Part shown: positions 21,952 through 31,206 of the stretch, piece by piece
Layout of the letters: each line of letters starts with the position of its first letter
Numbering within the stretch: position 1 is the stretch's first letter
Assembly (NCBI GenBank): GCA_003218135.1
Contig: QHNQ01000036.1
Location: 1 to 32,594 of the forward strand
Direction of reading: 5' to 3'
Source of the DNA: Verrucomicrobiota bacterium
Lineage (GTDB): Bacteria > Verrucomicrobiota > Verrucomicrobiia > Chthoniobacterales > UBA10450
Length of the DNA: 32,594 bases
Program-made: the position numbers and the translations under genes
The notes under the pieces: model-generated
What the model was told of the DNA's origin: nothing
Seen by the model: only the letters and a program-made list of their open reading frames with translations
The model's database searches: none

Positions 21952-23418
21952 TCACGACGTGATATACCCTTCTTCGCCGTGTTGATTGATGTCGAGCCCT
22001 TGGCGCTCGATCTCCGGCGCGATGCGCAAACCGATCGCTCCTCGGACGATCGCACCGATGATTGCGGTCCCGATCACCGCCAACAGAATTGTAATCACAA
22101 TTGCTTTTAACTGTTCGATCCACAGCGTGTGACCAACAATTCGCGCAAGCCCATTCTGCGTTGCAGGGTTAAGCGATCCGGGGAGAGTCACCGAAAGATT
22201 GGGATTCACAGCCGCCGTGGCGAAGACGCCGGTGAGAAATGCGCCCAGCGTCCCGCCGACTGCGTGAATGCCGAAAGTATCAAGCGCGTCGTCGTAGCCG
22301 AGCCAGGATTTTAGTTTCGTGCAGGCAAAAAACGGGACGATCCCCGCCGCGACGCCGATAATCACTGCACCGGTGGGAGCGACATATCCACAGGCCGGCG
22401 TGATTACGACGAGTCCGGCTACCGCGCCGGAACAAAATCCGAGCACGCTCGGTTTCCCACGCAGCGCGTACTCGAGCATAGCCCACGTGAACGAAGCTAC
22501 CGCCGTCGCAAGCGTTGTCGTCATGAATGCGTTTGCGGCGATCCCATCCGCCGCAAGAGCGCTCCCAGCGTTGAATCCGTACCAACCTACCCAAAGCAAA
22601 CCGGTGCCGACCATGCACAGTACCATACTGTGCGGCGCCATGATTTCTTTTCTGAATCCAAGTCTGTGCCCGAGAAGAATGCACAGCACCAGCGCCGACC
22701 AACCTGAAGTCATATGAACGACGGTTCCGCCGGCGAAATCGATAGCCGTGATTTTTGCCGCGGGATTCCAAACGCCATTCATCCAGCCATCAATTCCCCA
22801 CACCATATGCGCGATAGGAAAATACACGGCAAACATCCACGCACCGACGAAAACAAGCACGGCGGCGAATTTCATCCGCTCAGCAACTGCGCCGATGATT
22901 AACGCGGGCGTGATAATCGCGAACATCAGTTGGTACATCGCAAAGACATTCTGCGAAACCCAGTAGGAATACTCGGTGTTTGGCCGCGCATCGACTCCGT
23001 GCAAAAAAGCAAACTTCAGTCCGCCCATGAAAGGGGATCCATGTGAAAAAACGAGAGAATAACCTGCCGCCCACCAAAGAATCGTTACCAGACCGGCAAT
23101 GCCGAGACATTGAGCCAATACTGAAAGAACATTCTTCGCGCGGACGAGACCACCATAAAAAAGCGCCAGCCCGGGCAACGTCATGAAAAGGACCAGCGCG
23201 GCGCACGTCATCATCCATGCATTGTGCCCCGGGCCGGGACCACCGATGTTCGAGGCCATTGACGAACTGGTATCGGCGCCACGCCCCGAATTGTTTACAT
23301 AAGCTTCAAGGTCAGCGATACGTTGCTCAAGCGAGGGTGAAACGGAAGGCGACGCTGTTTGAGCATGCAGCGGAGACACAAACGCAATGATCCCGATAAG
23401 AAAAATGACCCGCATCAT
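21952..23418 (-). CDS. amt: Ammonium transporter
   Basis: The 488-residue Amt/MEP/Rh protein moves ammonium across the inner membrane. It has a signal peptide (about 1-19, PLHAQ) and a hydrophilic coil-like segment LEQRIADLEAYV, then eleven membrane helices. Family marks include FYGGLVRAKNVLSVL, FAIITPALIIGAVAERMKF, the first pore histidine in GGTVVHMTSGWSALV and the second in DTFGIHAVGGTLGAFLTG. The start ATG at 23418 is followed by a second ATG; both give the same signal peptide. There is no glnK next to it, and I saw no convincing sigma-54 -24/-12 box in the 258 bases upstream, which otherwise hold no gene. Confidence 0.96.
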   Translation of the reverse strand: MMRVIFLIGIIAFVSPLHAQTASPSVSPSLEQRIADLEAYVNNSGRGADTSSSMASNIGGPGPGHNAWMMTCAALVLFMTLPGLALFYGGLVRAKNVLSVLAQCLGIAGLVTILWWAAGYSLVFSHGSPFMGGLKFAFLHGVDARPNTEYSYWVSQNVFAMYQLMFAIITPALIIGAVAERMKFAAVLVFVGAWMFAVYFPIAHMVWGIDGWMNGVWNPAAKITAIDFAGGTVVHMTSGWSALVLCILLGHRLGFRKEIMAPHSMVLCMVGTGLLWVGWYGFNAGSALAADGIAANAFMTTTLATAVASFTWAMLEYALRGKPSVLGFCSGAVAGLVVITPACGYVAPTGAVIIGVAAGIVPFFACTKLKSWLGYDDALDTFGIHAVGGTLGAFLTGVFATAAVNPNLSVTLPGSLNPATQNGLARIVGHTLWIEQLKAIVITILLAVIGTAIIGAIVRGAIGLRIAPEIERQGLDINQHGEEGYITS

Positions 23419-23676
23419 TACGCGCCCCCGTTATAGCGCGCAGATTTCTCACGGCAAGGAAAATGCCGTTGCAGTTCTCACAGCAACCGTGCTGTAGAGT
23501 GCGCTGTCCTCATTGCATTGGTTTTAAGCCCAGGCACAGCACAACTACTCCGCTGAGGGCAGTGGATGCCACAGCACCACAAAAGAAAACTCCGCGGAGC
23601 AGTCCGTCTCAGAAAGTATTCTCGGAGCTGGCCAGACCAGGTTAAGGAGCTCGGCGGGTTCCTCCTCCGCCTCGAA

Positions 23677-24750
23677 TCAGATCAAATTCAAAGCAATCTC
23701 AGACAAAAAATTCGGCTCGACCGAAACTTGCTCCGACAACGGTTCACGAGTTTGTTCTTCTTCATCGTCGTCATCATCATCGGCATCAGCGCCGTTATCG
23801 GCATCAGTTCGTGGGCCCACTGCCGGCAAGTCATTCTGCTGTAATTTCTCGTAACGCTCACGAACGTTGGCCGGCACTTTATCAAGGTCTTGTTTCGTTT
23901 CGACCAGTCCACTGAAGAGCAATTTGCCCTGTGGATCTTTGGCGGTGAGCACTTTTTTCCCGTTCACGTTTTCCAACTTCATCTCGCCTTTGTCATCGCT
24001 AAAGACGATTTGCGCTTGGCCAATGTCGATCTTCGTAGCCTTAAGCGTACCATTGTCGTTGCTCAGAATCCGAATCTCACGCGCCGCACGCCGGGCGTCT
24101 TCCCGCGCACGTTTCGCGGCCTCGTGAGCCTGCATCACTGCTCCACGGACTATGTCGCGTTGTGCGCCCAATTGTTCTCTTAATTGCTCTTTCAACTGTT
24201 GTTTCATTTCTTTCATTTGCTCGTTGAGATCGCCCGTTTCATCGAAATCCCAGTCGTGGTCTCCTCCAGGCATTCCCGGCATCATAACGTGATGCCTGGG
24301 CACCTCTTTCCTGGCGAGCTTCACTGTAATCTTTTGTTCCTGGCCCTTTCGCAATATCGTGAGCGTGACGTCCGTGCCGTCGGAGAAAGTCTGTAGCAGC
24401 TTTCGCAGTTGGCTGGGTTCAATCAGAATCTGGTCATTCAGCATTTTTAGGATGTCGTTCTGCTGAATGCCTGCCGAGGCGGCAGGACTATCCGGCACCA
24501 CATATTCAACAACCAACCCGAGACCTTTGACCAGCCCAAGCTGTTCACTTACGACATCCGGAACCTGCGACGTCTCCACGCCAAGAAACGTCGTTGGCAC
24601 CTTCGGCGCTTTCTCGTGATGACCGGGTACCCCTGGCGGCCCATGGGGGCCAGGCGGCGGTGGCGGTGGTGGTGGCGCAGGCGGCGTCTGGGCAAATCCC
24701 ACGATGGGCAAGATGATGGCTGCAATTGTAGTGATGGATTTTGTTTTCAT
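23677..24750 (-). CDS. Secreted PDZ-domain protein of an ECF sigma operon
   Basis: The 357-residue protein has a signal peptide (1-20) and a poly-proline stretch (23-33). One PDZ domain (about 57-147) follows, with FLGVETSQVPDVVSEQLGL and GLVVEYVVPDSPAASAGIQQNDIL. Then come a long charged helix (about 175-225, many Gln, Arg and Ala), a small beta region and a very acidic tail (about 316-333). No protease catalytic motif is present, so it is an HtrA-like PDZ binding protein, not an enzyme. It is the third gene of the ECF/anti-sigma series (17-base gap), which suggests a role in envelope-stress sensing, perhaps presenting misfolded-protein ends. The ATG at 24750 is directly before the signal peptide. 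Confidence 0.88.
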   Translation of the reverse strand: MKTKSITTIAAIILPIVGFAQTPPAPPPPPPPPGPHGPPGVPGHHEKAPKVPTTFLGVETSQVPDVVSEQLGLVKGLGLVVEYVVPDSPAASAGIQQNDILKMLNDQILIEPSQLRKLLQTFSDGTDVTLTILRKGQEQKITVKLARKEVPRHHVMMPGMPGGDHDWDFDETGDLNEQMKEMKQQLKEQLREQLGAQRDIVRGAVMQAHEAAKRAREDARRAAREIRILSNDNGTLKATKIDIGQAQIVFSDDKGEMKLENVNGKKVLTAKDPQGKLLFSGLVETKQDLDKVPANVRERYEKLQQNDLPAVGPRTDADNGADADDDDDDEEEQTREPLSEQVSVEPNFLSEIALNLI

Positions 24751-24767
24751 GGTTTTTGTTTGTTAAA

Positions 24768-25316
24768 TCACTGGCCTGAAACGGGGACAAGAACGACTTC
24801 CTCGCTGGAATAAGAGACACGAAGTGACGCGCCAGTTATCGGATTACGCCACTGCCACGTCTGATGGCTGTGATAACGGAGCCGCCGCACGGGTTGCGGC
24901 GAGGCGTTGGTAAACTGAAGTCCCTCGTCGCGCGTGTTGTAAACGACCTGCATCGCGCCAGCAGGAACAAATTTGTTCAAGGGTTCGGTTCGTGCGATTC
25001 CACCCCCTTTCGGGGTGGCATGCACCGACTGAGTCGTTTCCGGTGCCGATGAAACCTCTGTGACATTTTCGCCGTGCTCCTGCCGGCGTTCCAAACTGAT
25101 TGCTGCGAATAGAACCAAAACCGCCGCAGCCGCGAGCGCGAAGCCCCAGTTGTAAGGCGTTTCCAGAAGACGCCGCCAATTCCGTCTGGTGTCCGCCGCG
25201 ACAGGGGCCGAGCGATGTTTGGCCAATGCTTCTTTAATGCCCTCAAACAGAACCGGCGAAGGCTGCGCTGGTCGCAGTTTCCGTAAATCATTCTCGATGT
25301 CAGAAAAATCGCTCAT
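24768..25316 (-). CDS. Putative transmembrane anti-sigma factor
   Basis: The 182-residue protein has a cytoplasmic N-terminal part (1-54) that opens MSDFSDIENDLRKLRPAQPS, typical of short anti-sigma domains in this phylum. One membrane segment follows (about 57-76, NWGFALAAAAVLVLFAAISL), then an extracytoplasmic beta-rich domain (about 120-182). No zinc-binding HxxxCxxC motif is present. The assignment rests on its place: its ATG overlaps the TGA of the ECF sigma gene (ATGA), and a PDZ protein follows. It would hold the sigma factor at the membrane until an envelope signal is perceived. Confidence 0.75.
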   Translation of the reverse strand: MSDFSDIENDLRKLRPAQPSPVLFEGIKEALAKHRSAPVAADTRRNWRRLLETPYNWGFALAAAAVLVLFAAISLERRQEHGENVTEVSSAPETTQSVHATPKGGGIARTEPLNKFVPAGAMQVVYNTRDEGLQFTNASPQPVRRLRYHSHQTWQWRNPITGASLRVSYSSEEVVLVPVSGQ

Positions 25317-25801
25317 TGGGGTTGCAACATTCTTTTTAAGGCCGCCAGCGCGTATCGATAACGTGATGCTGCCGTGTTCTGCGATATGCCAAGTGCGCCT
25401 GCGATCTCAGCAAAGGTCAGTTCATTCCAAATTTTCATGACCAGCACCTCACGTTGTTCGCGCGGCAGGCCATCGATTGCCTCCGCCAAAGCTCGCTGTG
25501 TTTCATCCTCAATTTCAAATTGCGGCTCGCTGAATTCAGTTTCGCCAAACACACTCGCCTCACGCCGCGCGCGCCGGCTGTTACGACGAATAAAGTCAAG
25601 AGCGATCGAACGCACCGCGGAATAAAGCAGCGCGCGGTTATCAATCTTGTGATTACGCCGCCAGAACTTGACGAAAGCTTCCTGGACAATGTCTTCCGCG
25701 TCAGCGGCTGAGTGCACCCAGTGGCGAGCAAACAGCAGCAAGCCTGGCGCGATTTCGCAAAAACAACGCTTCCAATCCTCATGACTGGCAATATTCTCCA
25801 T
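25313..25801 (-). CDS. ECF sigma factor
   Basis: The 162-residue sigma-70-family factor has region 2 as ARHWVHSAADAEDIVQEAFV (about 25-44) then KFWRR. Region 4 (about 108-158) reads LPREQREVLVMKIWNELTFA and continues with EIAGALGISQNTAASRYRYAL. This is the classical ECF architecture, and the length is typical. It is followed by an overlapping putative anti-sigma gene and a PDZ protein. The ATG at 25801 is preferred because GAGAAGG lies just before it and region 2 begins soon after, although the spacing is short; an in-frame ATG at 25846 would add 15 residues. It is distinct from the kinase-linked sigma factor. Confidence 0.92.
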   Translation of the reverse strand: MENIASHEDWKRCFCEIAPGLLLFARHWVHSAADAEDIVQEAFVKFWRRNHKIDNRALLYSAVRSIALDFIRRNSRRARREASVFGETEFSEPQFEIEDETQRALAEAIDGLPREQREVLVMKIWNELTFAEIAGALGISQNTAASRYRYALAALKRMLQPQ

Positions 25802-25872
25802 GACCTTCTCACGGTCTTTATCTTCGAGACGCCGCCAAGCGCGCATTTTGTCTATCCAGTTAAGAAAACTGA

Positions 25873-25913
25873 GGGCTTGTCGAGCCCGCCGCGGCGCGCC
25901 CGGCGGTCGCGCC
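25873..25913. repeat. GC-rich double hairpin between GH26 and ECF genes
   Basis: GGGCT-TGTCG-AGCCC is followed by GGCGCG and CGCGCC, a 6-bp stem with a 9-base loop. It may be a palindromic repeat or a terminator for the GH26-like gene. Confidence 0.5.
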
Positions 25914-25921
25914 GTACCAAC

Positions 25922-27046
25922 TCATTTTTTCGGAATCGCTCGCAGAATTCGATCGCCAAGCCAATCAGGATGCGCGATCCCGTCGCGATACGCTTGCAAC
26001 GATTCCACCGACGAGTTGACACGAAGGTTGCTGTAAGATCCGTCGGCGTTCTGCCAGCGCTCATGCCAGTAAAGCGCCGCTTTGATCCGTGGATATCGCG
26101 TGCGAAAAAGCTCCAGACCTTGCTTGATCCACGCCGGTTTGCGGATGGCACTGGGCGGGGCCGTGGTCAGCGGGAATTCACCAGTCGCCCACTCGGCAAT
26201 CATGATCGGCTTGTTCGGATCGAGCCTGCACATTTGCTGATACGGCCAGTCCACAAGGGATGGAACGTCGGGATTGGGCTCGTCCTTGTATTGCTGGCCG
26301 TAAACACTTAGCCCGAGCCAATCGACGTAATCCGAGCCGGGATAATATGCGGGCGCGTCGTTCCAAGTTTCGTAAGGATATGGGTAATTGTTCGTGTGAA
26401 ACATCCACTTAATATTTGATGCGCCGCGCGCACGGACACGATCCACGATGTAACGATAAGCCTTGCGAAATGTTTCCGGGCCTTTCCAATTTTTAACCTC
26501 CGGGTCCCATTGCGCGCCGCCGTAATAAGCCCCCGACCACGGAAACCAGGTGCCATTCATTTCGACACCGAACACCACGATCATGGGATGACGAAAATCG
26601 CGCGCAGCGTCCGCCCATTTGTCAATATAGGCGTCCCACTTGCCTGCAAGAATCTCAGTCAAACTGAATTTGTCCGGCCCGTGATCTTCCTCGTATGGCT
26701 TGTCCCATGGCGACCAAAAAACGAGTGGCATCGAGCCGTGCCGCCAAATCACGTTGAGATTATCCACGGGGAAATTCTGTTCTCCCCAATAACTCGACGA
26801 CGCGATAATTGCCTGATGTTTGCCCACCATCTCCTCGAAATCTTCGATCGTTTCGAGCCTTACATCGTCTTCTTCATCGCCAAAATCCATGAACGCGCCG
26901 GTGTAAGCGCCGTGCTCTGGAATGACCACCTCGACCGGACCATTTGGATCGACTTGCACGACCGCGACGTGCTTACGGCATCCGAATAGCACTAAGCTCA
27001 GTGCCATTAGCGCAACAGTAGTTCTGATAGCTGCATCTGTGCCCAT
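25922..27046 (-). CDS. GH26-like glycoside hydrolase lipoprotein
   Basis: The 374-residue protein has a lipoprotein signal peptide (LVLFGC, lipidated Cys23) followed by a TIM-barrel hydrolase domain resembling GH26 (beta-mannanase type). The catalytic candidates are Glu162 in VVFGVEMNGTWFPW (acid/base) and Glu285 in IMIAEWATGE (nucleophile). Further support comes from SPWDKPYEE early, NIKWMFHTNN and DYVDWLGLSVYG before the nucleophile, and a final LYWHERW. It would cleave beta-mannan or a related beta-glycan at the cell surface; the exact substrate is open. The ATG at 27046 is chosen because it gives a clean lipoprotein signal. An in-frame extension to 27166 would be encoded partly by a dispersed repeat and overlap the divergent gene. 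Confidence 0.86.
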   Translation of the reverse strand: MGTDAAIRTTVALMALSLVLFGCRKHVAVVQVDPNGPVEVVIPEHGAYTGAFMDFGDEEDDVRLETIEDFEEMVGKHQAIIASSSYWGEQNFPVDNLNVIWRHGSMPLVFWSPWDKPYEEDHGPDKFSLTEILAGKWDAYIDKWADAARDFRHPMIVVFGVEMNGTWFPWSGAYYGGAQWDPEVKNWKGPETFRKAYRYIVDRVRARGASNIKWMFHTNNYPYPYETWNDAPAYYPGSDYVDWLGLSVYGQQYKDEPNPDVPSLVDWPYQQMCRLDPNKPIMIAEWATGEFPLTTAPPSAIRKPAWIKQGLELFRTRYPRIKAALYWHERWQNADGSYSNLRVNSSVESLQAYRDGIAHPDWLGDRILRAIPKK

Positions 27047-27064
27047 TCGATTTCGCAGATTAGA

Positions 27065-27100
27065 CCAGAGATGTTTCGCTTCGCTCAACATGACAGTCAC
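27065..27100. repeat. Dispersed repeat containing TTTCGCTTCGCTCAACATGACA
   Basis: A block resembling a repeat that I have met in many bacterial genomes (its reverse strand reads as the spurious peptide MLSEAKHL). Here it fills the gap between the GH26-like gene and the divergent gene. Recognition is from memory, not from a second copy in this window. Confidence 0.45.
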
Positions 27101-27145
27101 CCCAGGAATTCTCCTTGACCAGAGAATCGCGAATATGAGAAGAAA

Positions 27146-27760
27146 ATGCGATTCAAGATGGGGCAAGTGAACACAAAAGTTCTCATAGTTTTGATCTCGT
27201 CTTTTGCATCAGCCGCTTTCTCGGAGGACTTCAAAACGGTTAACGGAAAGGAATACAAAGACGCCGCTATCATCCGCGTCGAGCCCGATGGCATCGTGGT
27301 CAAAACGAAATCGGGAATTACAAAGGTCTACTTCGCCGAACTCCCGAAAGAAATCCAAGAGCGCTTTCATTATGACCAGCAAAAGGCCGGCGCATACTCT
27401 GCGGAGCAGGCTGCAAGTTACACGGCGTATCAAAGGCAGCAGCAAGACGCCCAGCGTGAACGAGACGACGCGGCAGCAAAGAACAACGCGATTTTAGCCG
27501 AACAAGAAGCAGCGAAAAATCGAACTCAAGTGTTGCAAGCGCGCTACGACCAGCTGCACCAACAGGAAGACGATTTGCTCCGCCAAATCGGTGAGGCGAA
27601 GCAACCCGGACCCGCGTACTACGGTGGGAAGAACAATCGTACTCTGCTCCACCATCCGAACCCGCAAAAATCCCAGCTACCACTTCTCCAGAGCCATCTG
27701 AGCGATGTCCGTCGCGAAAGAACCGAAGTCAGAAAGCAACTGGAGAAAGCGCAGCGTTAA
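27146..27760 (+). CDS. Secreted coiled-coil protein with N-terminal SH3-like/beta domain
   Basis: The 204-residue protein has a signal peptide (about 1-26, VLIVLISSFASAAFS). A small beta domain (about 28-75) follows: FKTVNGKEYKDAAIIRVEPD, then GIVVKTKSGITKVYFAELP. A long charged helix rich in Gln, Ala and Glu (about 80-155) and a C-terminal helix probably form a coiled coil. The beta part is a recurrent module in Verrucomicrobiota secreted proteins; no function is known. The ATG at 27146 is preceded by GAGAAGA. It is divergent from the GH26-like gene and 47 bases before a large glycosidase gene in the same direction. Confidence 0.82.
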   Translation: MRFKMGQVNTKVLIVLISSFASAAFSEDFKTVNGKEYKDAAIIRVEPDGIVVKTKSGITKVYFAELPKEIQERFHYDQQKAGAYSAEQAASYTAYQRQQQDAQRERDDAAAKNNAILAEQEAAKNRTQVLQARYDQLHQQEDDLLRQIGEAKQPGPAYYGGKNNRTLLHHPNPQKSQLPLLQSHLSDVRRERTEVRKQLEKAQR

Positions 27761-27807
27761 CTCTGCGTCGCTTTCATTGTTAGCGATACGCATTTAGATA
27801 CGACGCT

Positions 27808-30018
27808 GTGAATGGCGCGCGGTTGCGAACGTCTCTGCAAGGAAAATGTGCGCGCAGTGCCGCAGTCAGCTGGGGCAGTTTCCAGTTGGCAATAGCAATG
27901 GCAGCACTCGGCGAGAAGCCGCTCATGGTGTCTGCCATTGTCTCAGCAGATCATGCCGTAAACCAGTGCGTGCCGACGCAAACTCTTGGCGCTGGCGTTG
28001 ACGGTCACGAAAAGGGCGAATGCGCTCGGATGTTCACGGAAAAGAATGTCGCTGAGATGCTATCCGCCGGGTTTGGGCCGCTCACGTATCGACTGCGCAC
28101 CGAGCTGGGTGGTGAAGTGTGGCATTGGAACTCGCGCGGCACATGGACTGATCCTGTTCACAAGTGCGGATACTGGACGTCTGACGATTCACTCGGCGAG
28201 CCGATCAACGTTTCCTATGGGTATCGTTTGCCAAGGCGCGGAAACACCATCGATCAAGCAAACGATGACGGTTATTCTCGAATCGCCGACGAAGACAAGG
28301 ATTCATTTTGGAAAAGCAATCCATATCTCGATTCGCATTTCACTGGCGAACCCGAAGACGCTCATCCGCAATGGGTGGTGATCGATCTCGGCGCGACTAA
28401 GCCGGTCAACGCCATTCGGATTCATTGGGGCGCACCGTATGCCCAGCAATTCAGAGTCGAATACTGGCCGGGAGACGATCCGATGCATTTGCACCCGGAC
28501 GATGACGACGACTGGCAGCCATTCGCGCGAGGAAACGTAAATGACGGAGACGGCGGGGATGAACTCATCAGACTCGCTGAGCGCCCGCGATCTGTTCAGT
28601 TCGTGCGAATCGTGATGAGCCACAGTTCGCGAACCAGCGGGCAACCCTCGGACGATATTCGCGATCGGCTTGGCTTTGCGATTCGCGAGATCGAACTCGG
28701 AAATCTCGATAAGGGCGGTCGTTTTCATGATCGTGTTCGTCACGGGCACGATCGGCATCGCCAAACAGTTATTTATGTTTCATCCACCGACCCGTGGCAT
28801 CGTGCAGAAGACGTCGACTTCAGTATCGAGCAGCCGGGACTCGATTTCGTTTTTCGCAGCGCACTCACGAACAATTTGCCCGTGCTTGTGCCGATTGGTG
28901 TGTTGTACGACACGCCTGAGAACGCAGTCGCTGAGATCCAGTATTTGTTGCGGCGAAACTATCATTTGGAAGGCATCGAGATGGGCGAAGAACCCGACGG
29001 ACAATGGGCTTCACCAGAGGATTACGCCGCGCTTTGCACCGCGGTCGCGCGCCAACTCGCGTCGCTGAATCCAAACTTGAAACTCGGCGGCCCGAGCCTG
29101 CAAAATTTCGAGGACCAACTGCTCACATGGAGCGATCAATCGGGAAATCGTTCCTGGATGAATCGGTTTCTAAAATACATTCGACGCGCGGGCGCGCGCT
29201 TCGATTTTTTCTCGTTTGAGTTTTATCCATTCGACAACGTCTGCGGAGATCCTGCGCCCCATTTGTTAAAAATCCCAAAGCGTCTCGGCGCAATGATGAC
29301 CAGTTTGCGCCAGGATGGCGTGCCTTCGGACATTCCGTGGCTGATGACCGAATTTGGCTATTCGGTTTTTGGTGGACGTCCCGAAGTTGATATCGAAGGC
29401 GCGCTCTTCAACGCGGATACAGTGGGTGCCTTTCTCACGTTAGGCGGTGGCAAGCCGTACCTGTACGGCTATGAGCCAAACTATCTTCAGGACGAACTGA
29501 AATGTTCCTGGGGCAATCTGATGATGCTTCAGTTGAATCGGAAGAGTGACCAAGTGAATCGCTTATCCACTTACTACGCCGCTCAACTCATCACGAAAGA
29601 GTGGATGCAACCAGTAAACGAGTCGCAGGAAATATTTCCAATCACCATACACGCAACGAACGCAGGCGCGCACAGAGTGACGCGCCCTACCAACCCGAAG
29701 TCATTAACTGCTGTCACTGCTTATGCGGTTCGACGGCCGGACAAGCAGTGGGCACTGCTTGCAATCAACAAAAATCCCAAACGCACAGCGCAGCTCAACG
29801 TAGAGTTTGATCTTCCGGGCGCAAAGCAGCCAGCGCGCTTTATCGGCAAAGTTGAATTAATTCAATTCTCACGGCAGCAATACGCCTGGCACGCCGACGG
29901 CCCAAACGGTCACCCGATCCGCAGTTTGCCTCCCACACACTTCACCCATGATGGGTCATCGTCCTTCGAATTACCGCCCTATTCGCTAACCGTTCTTCGG
30001 GGAAATGTGGCGAATTGA
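27808..30018 (+). CDS. Large glycoside hydrolase-like protein with discoidin-like insert
   Basis: The roughly 736-residue protein contains a discoidin (F5/8 type C)-like beta domain (about 183-300, with [20 protein letters not shown], then [10 protein letters not shown]). It is inserted into a clan-A-type TIM barrel (about 315-600). The likely acid/base is Glu395 in [11 protein letters not shown] (the GxNEP position) and the nucleophile Glu515 in WLMTEFGYS, about 120 residues apart as expected. A C-terminal beta-sandwich (about 610-736, WALLAINKN...YSLTVLRG) is typical of arabinofuranosidase/GH39-like enzymes. The precise family is not clear. The start is uncertain: a GTG at 27808 is the longest option and an ATG at 27898 is possible; a clear signal peptide is not seen in either, but the N-terminus is moderately hydrophobic. 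Confidence 0.82.
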   Translation: MNGARLRTSLQGKCARSAAVSWGSFQLAIAMAALGEKPLMVSAIVSADHAVNQCVPTQTLGAGVDGHEKGECARMFTEKNVAEMLSAGFGPLTYRLRTELGGEVWHWNSRGTWTDPVHKCGYWTSDDSLGEPINVSYGYRLPRRGNTIDQANDDGYSRIADEDKDSFWKSNPYLDSHFTGEPEDAHPQWVVIDLGATKPVNAIRIHWGAPYAQQFRVEYWPGDDPMHLHPDDDDDWQPFARGNVNDGDGGDELIRLAERPRSVQFVRIVMSHSSRTSGQPSDDIRDRLGFAIREIELGNLDKGGRFHDRVRHGHDRHRQTVIYVSSTDPWHRAEDVDFSIEQPGLDFVFRSALTNNLPVLVPIGVLYDTPENAVAEIQYLLRRNYHLEGIEMGEEPDGQWASPEDYAALCTAVARQLASLNPNLKLGGPSLQNFEDQLLTWSDQSGNRSWMNRFLKYIRRAGARFDFFSFEFYPFDNVCGDPAPHLLKIPKRLGAMMTSLRQDGVPSDIPWLMTEFGYSVFGGRPEVDIEGALFNADTVGAFLTLGGGKPYLYGYEPNYLQDELKCSWGNLMMLQLNRKSDQVNRLSTYYAAQLITKEWMQPVNESQEIFPITIHATNAGAHRVTRPTNPKSLTAVTAYAVRRPDKQWALLAINKNPKRTAQLNVEFDLPGAKQPARFIGKVELIQFSRQQYAWHADGPNGHPIRSLPPTHFTHDGSSSFELPPYSLTVLRGNVAN

Positions 30019-30070
30019 TGTATCGCACCGCGCCACCTGAATTAAATTCGTCGCAGACGAGGCCGGCGTT

Positions 30071-31186
30071 TCATTTGCGTAACATTCCCGAAAACCACCC
30101 TTTCCTCTGGGACTTTAATGCTTTCTGGAATTCCTCCTTCACAAAATTGGGGTCCCTCGCGTGGGCCATAGCGTCCATGAGACTGATGCGCTCATCCAGA
30201 AGCAACTCGATAAGACTAACGTCCACGGTATGCATGCCGTCCGCAGCTCCGATTTGAATTAATCCTGGTATCTGCGAAAGCCGCCGCTCCCGGATACATG
30301 CCCCGATTCCTGAGTTCACGATCATCAATTCCGTAGCCAAAATCAGGCCTGGCTTGTCTCCACTTCGCGGCAGGAGATACTGGCATACCACTCCCAACAG
30401 CGACCAGGCAAGTTGGGCGGCGACGAACTGCTGGCCCTCCTTTGGAAAGGCATCAATAATGCGCCCAATAGCCGATGGCGCATCGTTCGTGTGCATGGTT
30501 GCAATCACGAGGTGCCCTGTTTCCGCTGCCGTAATCGCGGTTTGCATCGTGTCCGTGTCCCGCATCTCACCCACAAGAATGACGTCCGGATCCTGTCTCA
30601 ACGCGTTCTTAAGCGCGGACGCGAAACTGTGCGCATCGGAACCAATTTCGCGCTGGTTAAACAGGCTTCGCCCCTGCGAATGAACGAATTCGATGGGGTC
30701 CTCAATACTGACGATGTTGACGGAACGCCGTTTGGCTATCGTCTGAGCCATGCTCGCCAGAGTGGTGCTCTTGCCTTCGCCGCTCGCGCCAGTCAGCAGT
30801 ATCAGGCCGGCTCTCTCGTCACACCACTTATCCACCACTGGAGAATGTCCCAACGACTTTAGATCGCCGACCTCAAAAGGGATACGCCGGAAATTGGCCT
30901 CAATCGCGCCTGACACATAGCACGCATTTCCGCGAAAGCGCCCGATACCCTCGACCTGCAACGCGAAGTCAAGCTGCCACTCATTTTCCAGCTTCGCCCG
31001 TTGTCCCTCCTTCAAGGCATCGATCACCATCCTCCTTGTATCCTCCGCGGACAGCGGCTCTTCCGTCAGCGGCTTGATGACACCAGCTACCCGCATCATC
31101 GGTGGCGCCCCTGCTGTCAAGTGAAGATCGGAAGCCTCCTTCTCGGTCGCAAGCACCAGAAGATCGATCAAGTCATGTTTCTTCAT
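30071..31186 (-). CDS. pilT: PilT-family twitching ATPase
   Basis: The 371-residue hexameric ATPase powers type IV pilus retraction at the inner membrane. Visible are the PAS-like N-domain start ASDLHLTAGAPPMMRV, Walker A GASGEGKST (133-141), the Asp box IEDPIEF (161-167), Walker B DVILVGEMRD (201-210) and the His box HLVIATMHTND (225-235). The C-terminal GMHTVDVSLIELLLDERIS is typical of PilT. Walker A departs from the usual GPTGSGKST, and the AIRNLIRE motif needed for retraction reads IGACIRERRLSQI, so its activity may differ. It starts 20 bases after the stop of a second PilT-family gene, forming a two-gene unit. Confidence 0.9.
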   Translation of the reverse strand: MKKHDLIDLLVLATEKEASDLHLTAGAPPMMRVAGVIKPLTEEPLSAEDTRRMVIDALKEGQRAKLENEWQLDFALQVEGIGRFRGNACYVSGAIEANFRRIPFEVGDLKSLGHSPVVDKWCDERAGLILLTGASGEGKSTTLASMAQTIAKRRSVNIVSIEDPIEFVHSQGRSLFNQREIGSDAHSFASALKNALRQDPDVILVGEMRDTDTMQTAITAAETGHLVIATMHTNDAPSAIGRIIDAFPKEGQQFVAAQLAWSLLGVVCQYLLPRSGDKPGLILATELMIVNSGIGACIRERRLSQIPGLIQIGAADGMHTVDVSLIELLLDERISLMDAMAHARDPNFVKEEFQKALKSQRKGWFSGMLRK

Positions 31187-31206
31187 ATGGATTCAAATTG
31201 TGAGGA

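Noticed and set aside
23419-23676. Sigma-54 promoter for amt
   Set aside because: I looked for the GG-N10-GC type -24/-12 pattern on the minus strand and saw no convincing match.
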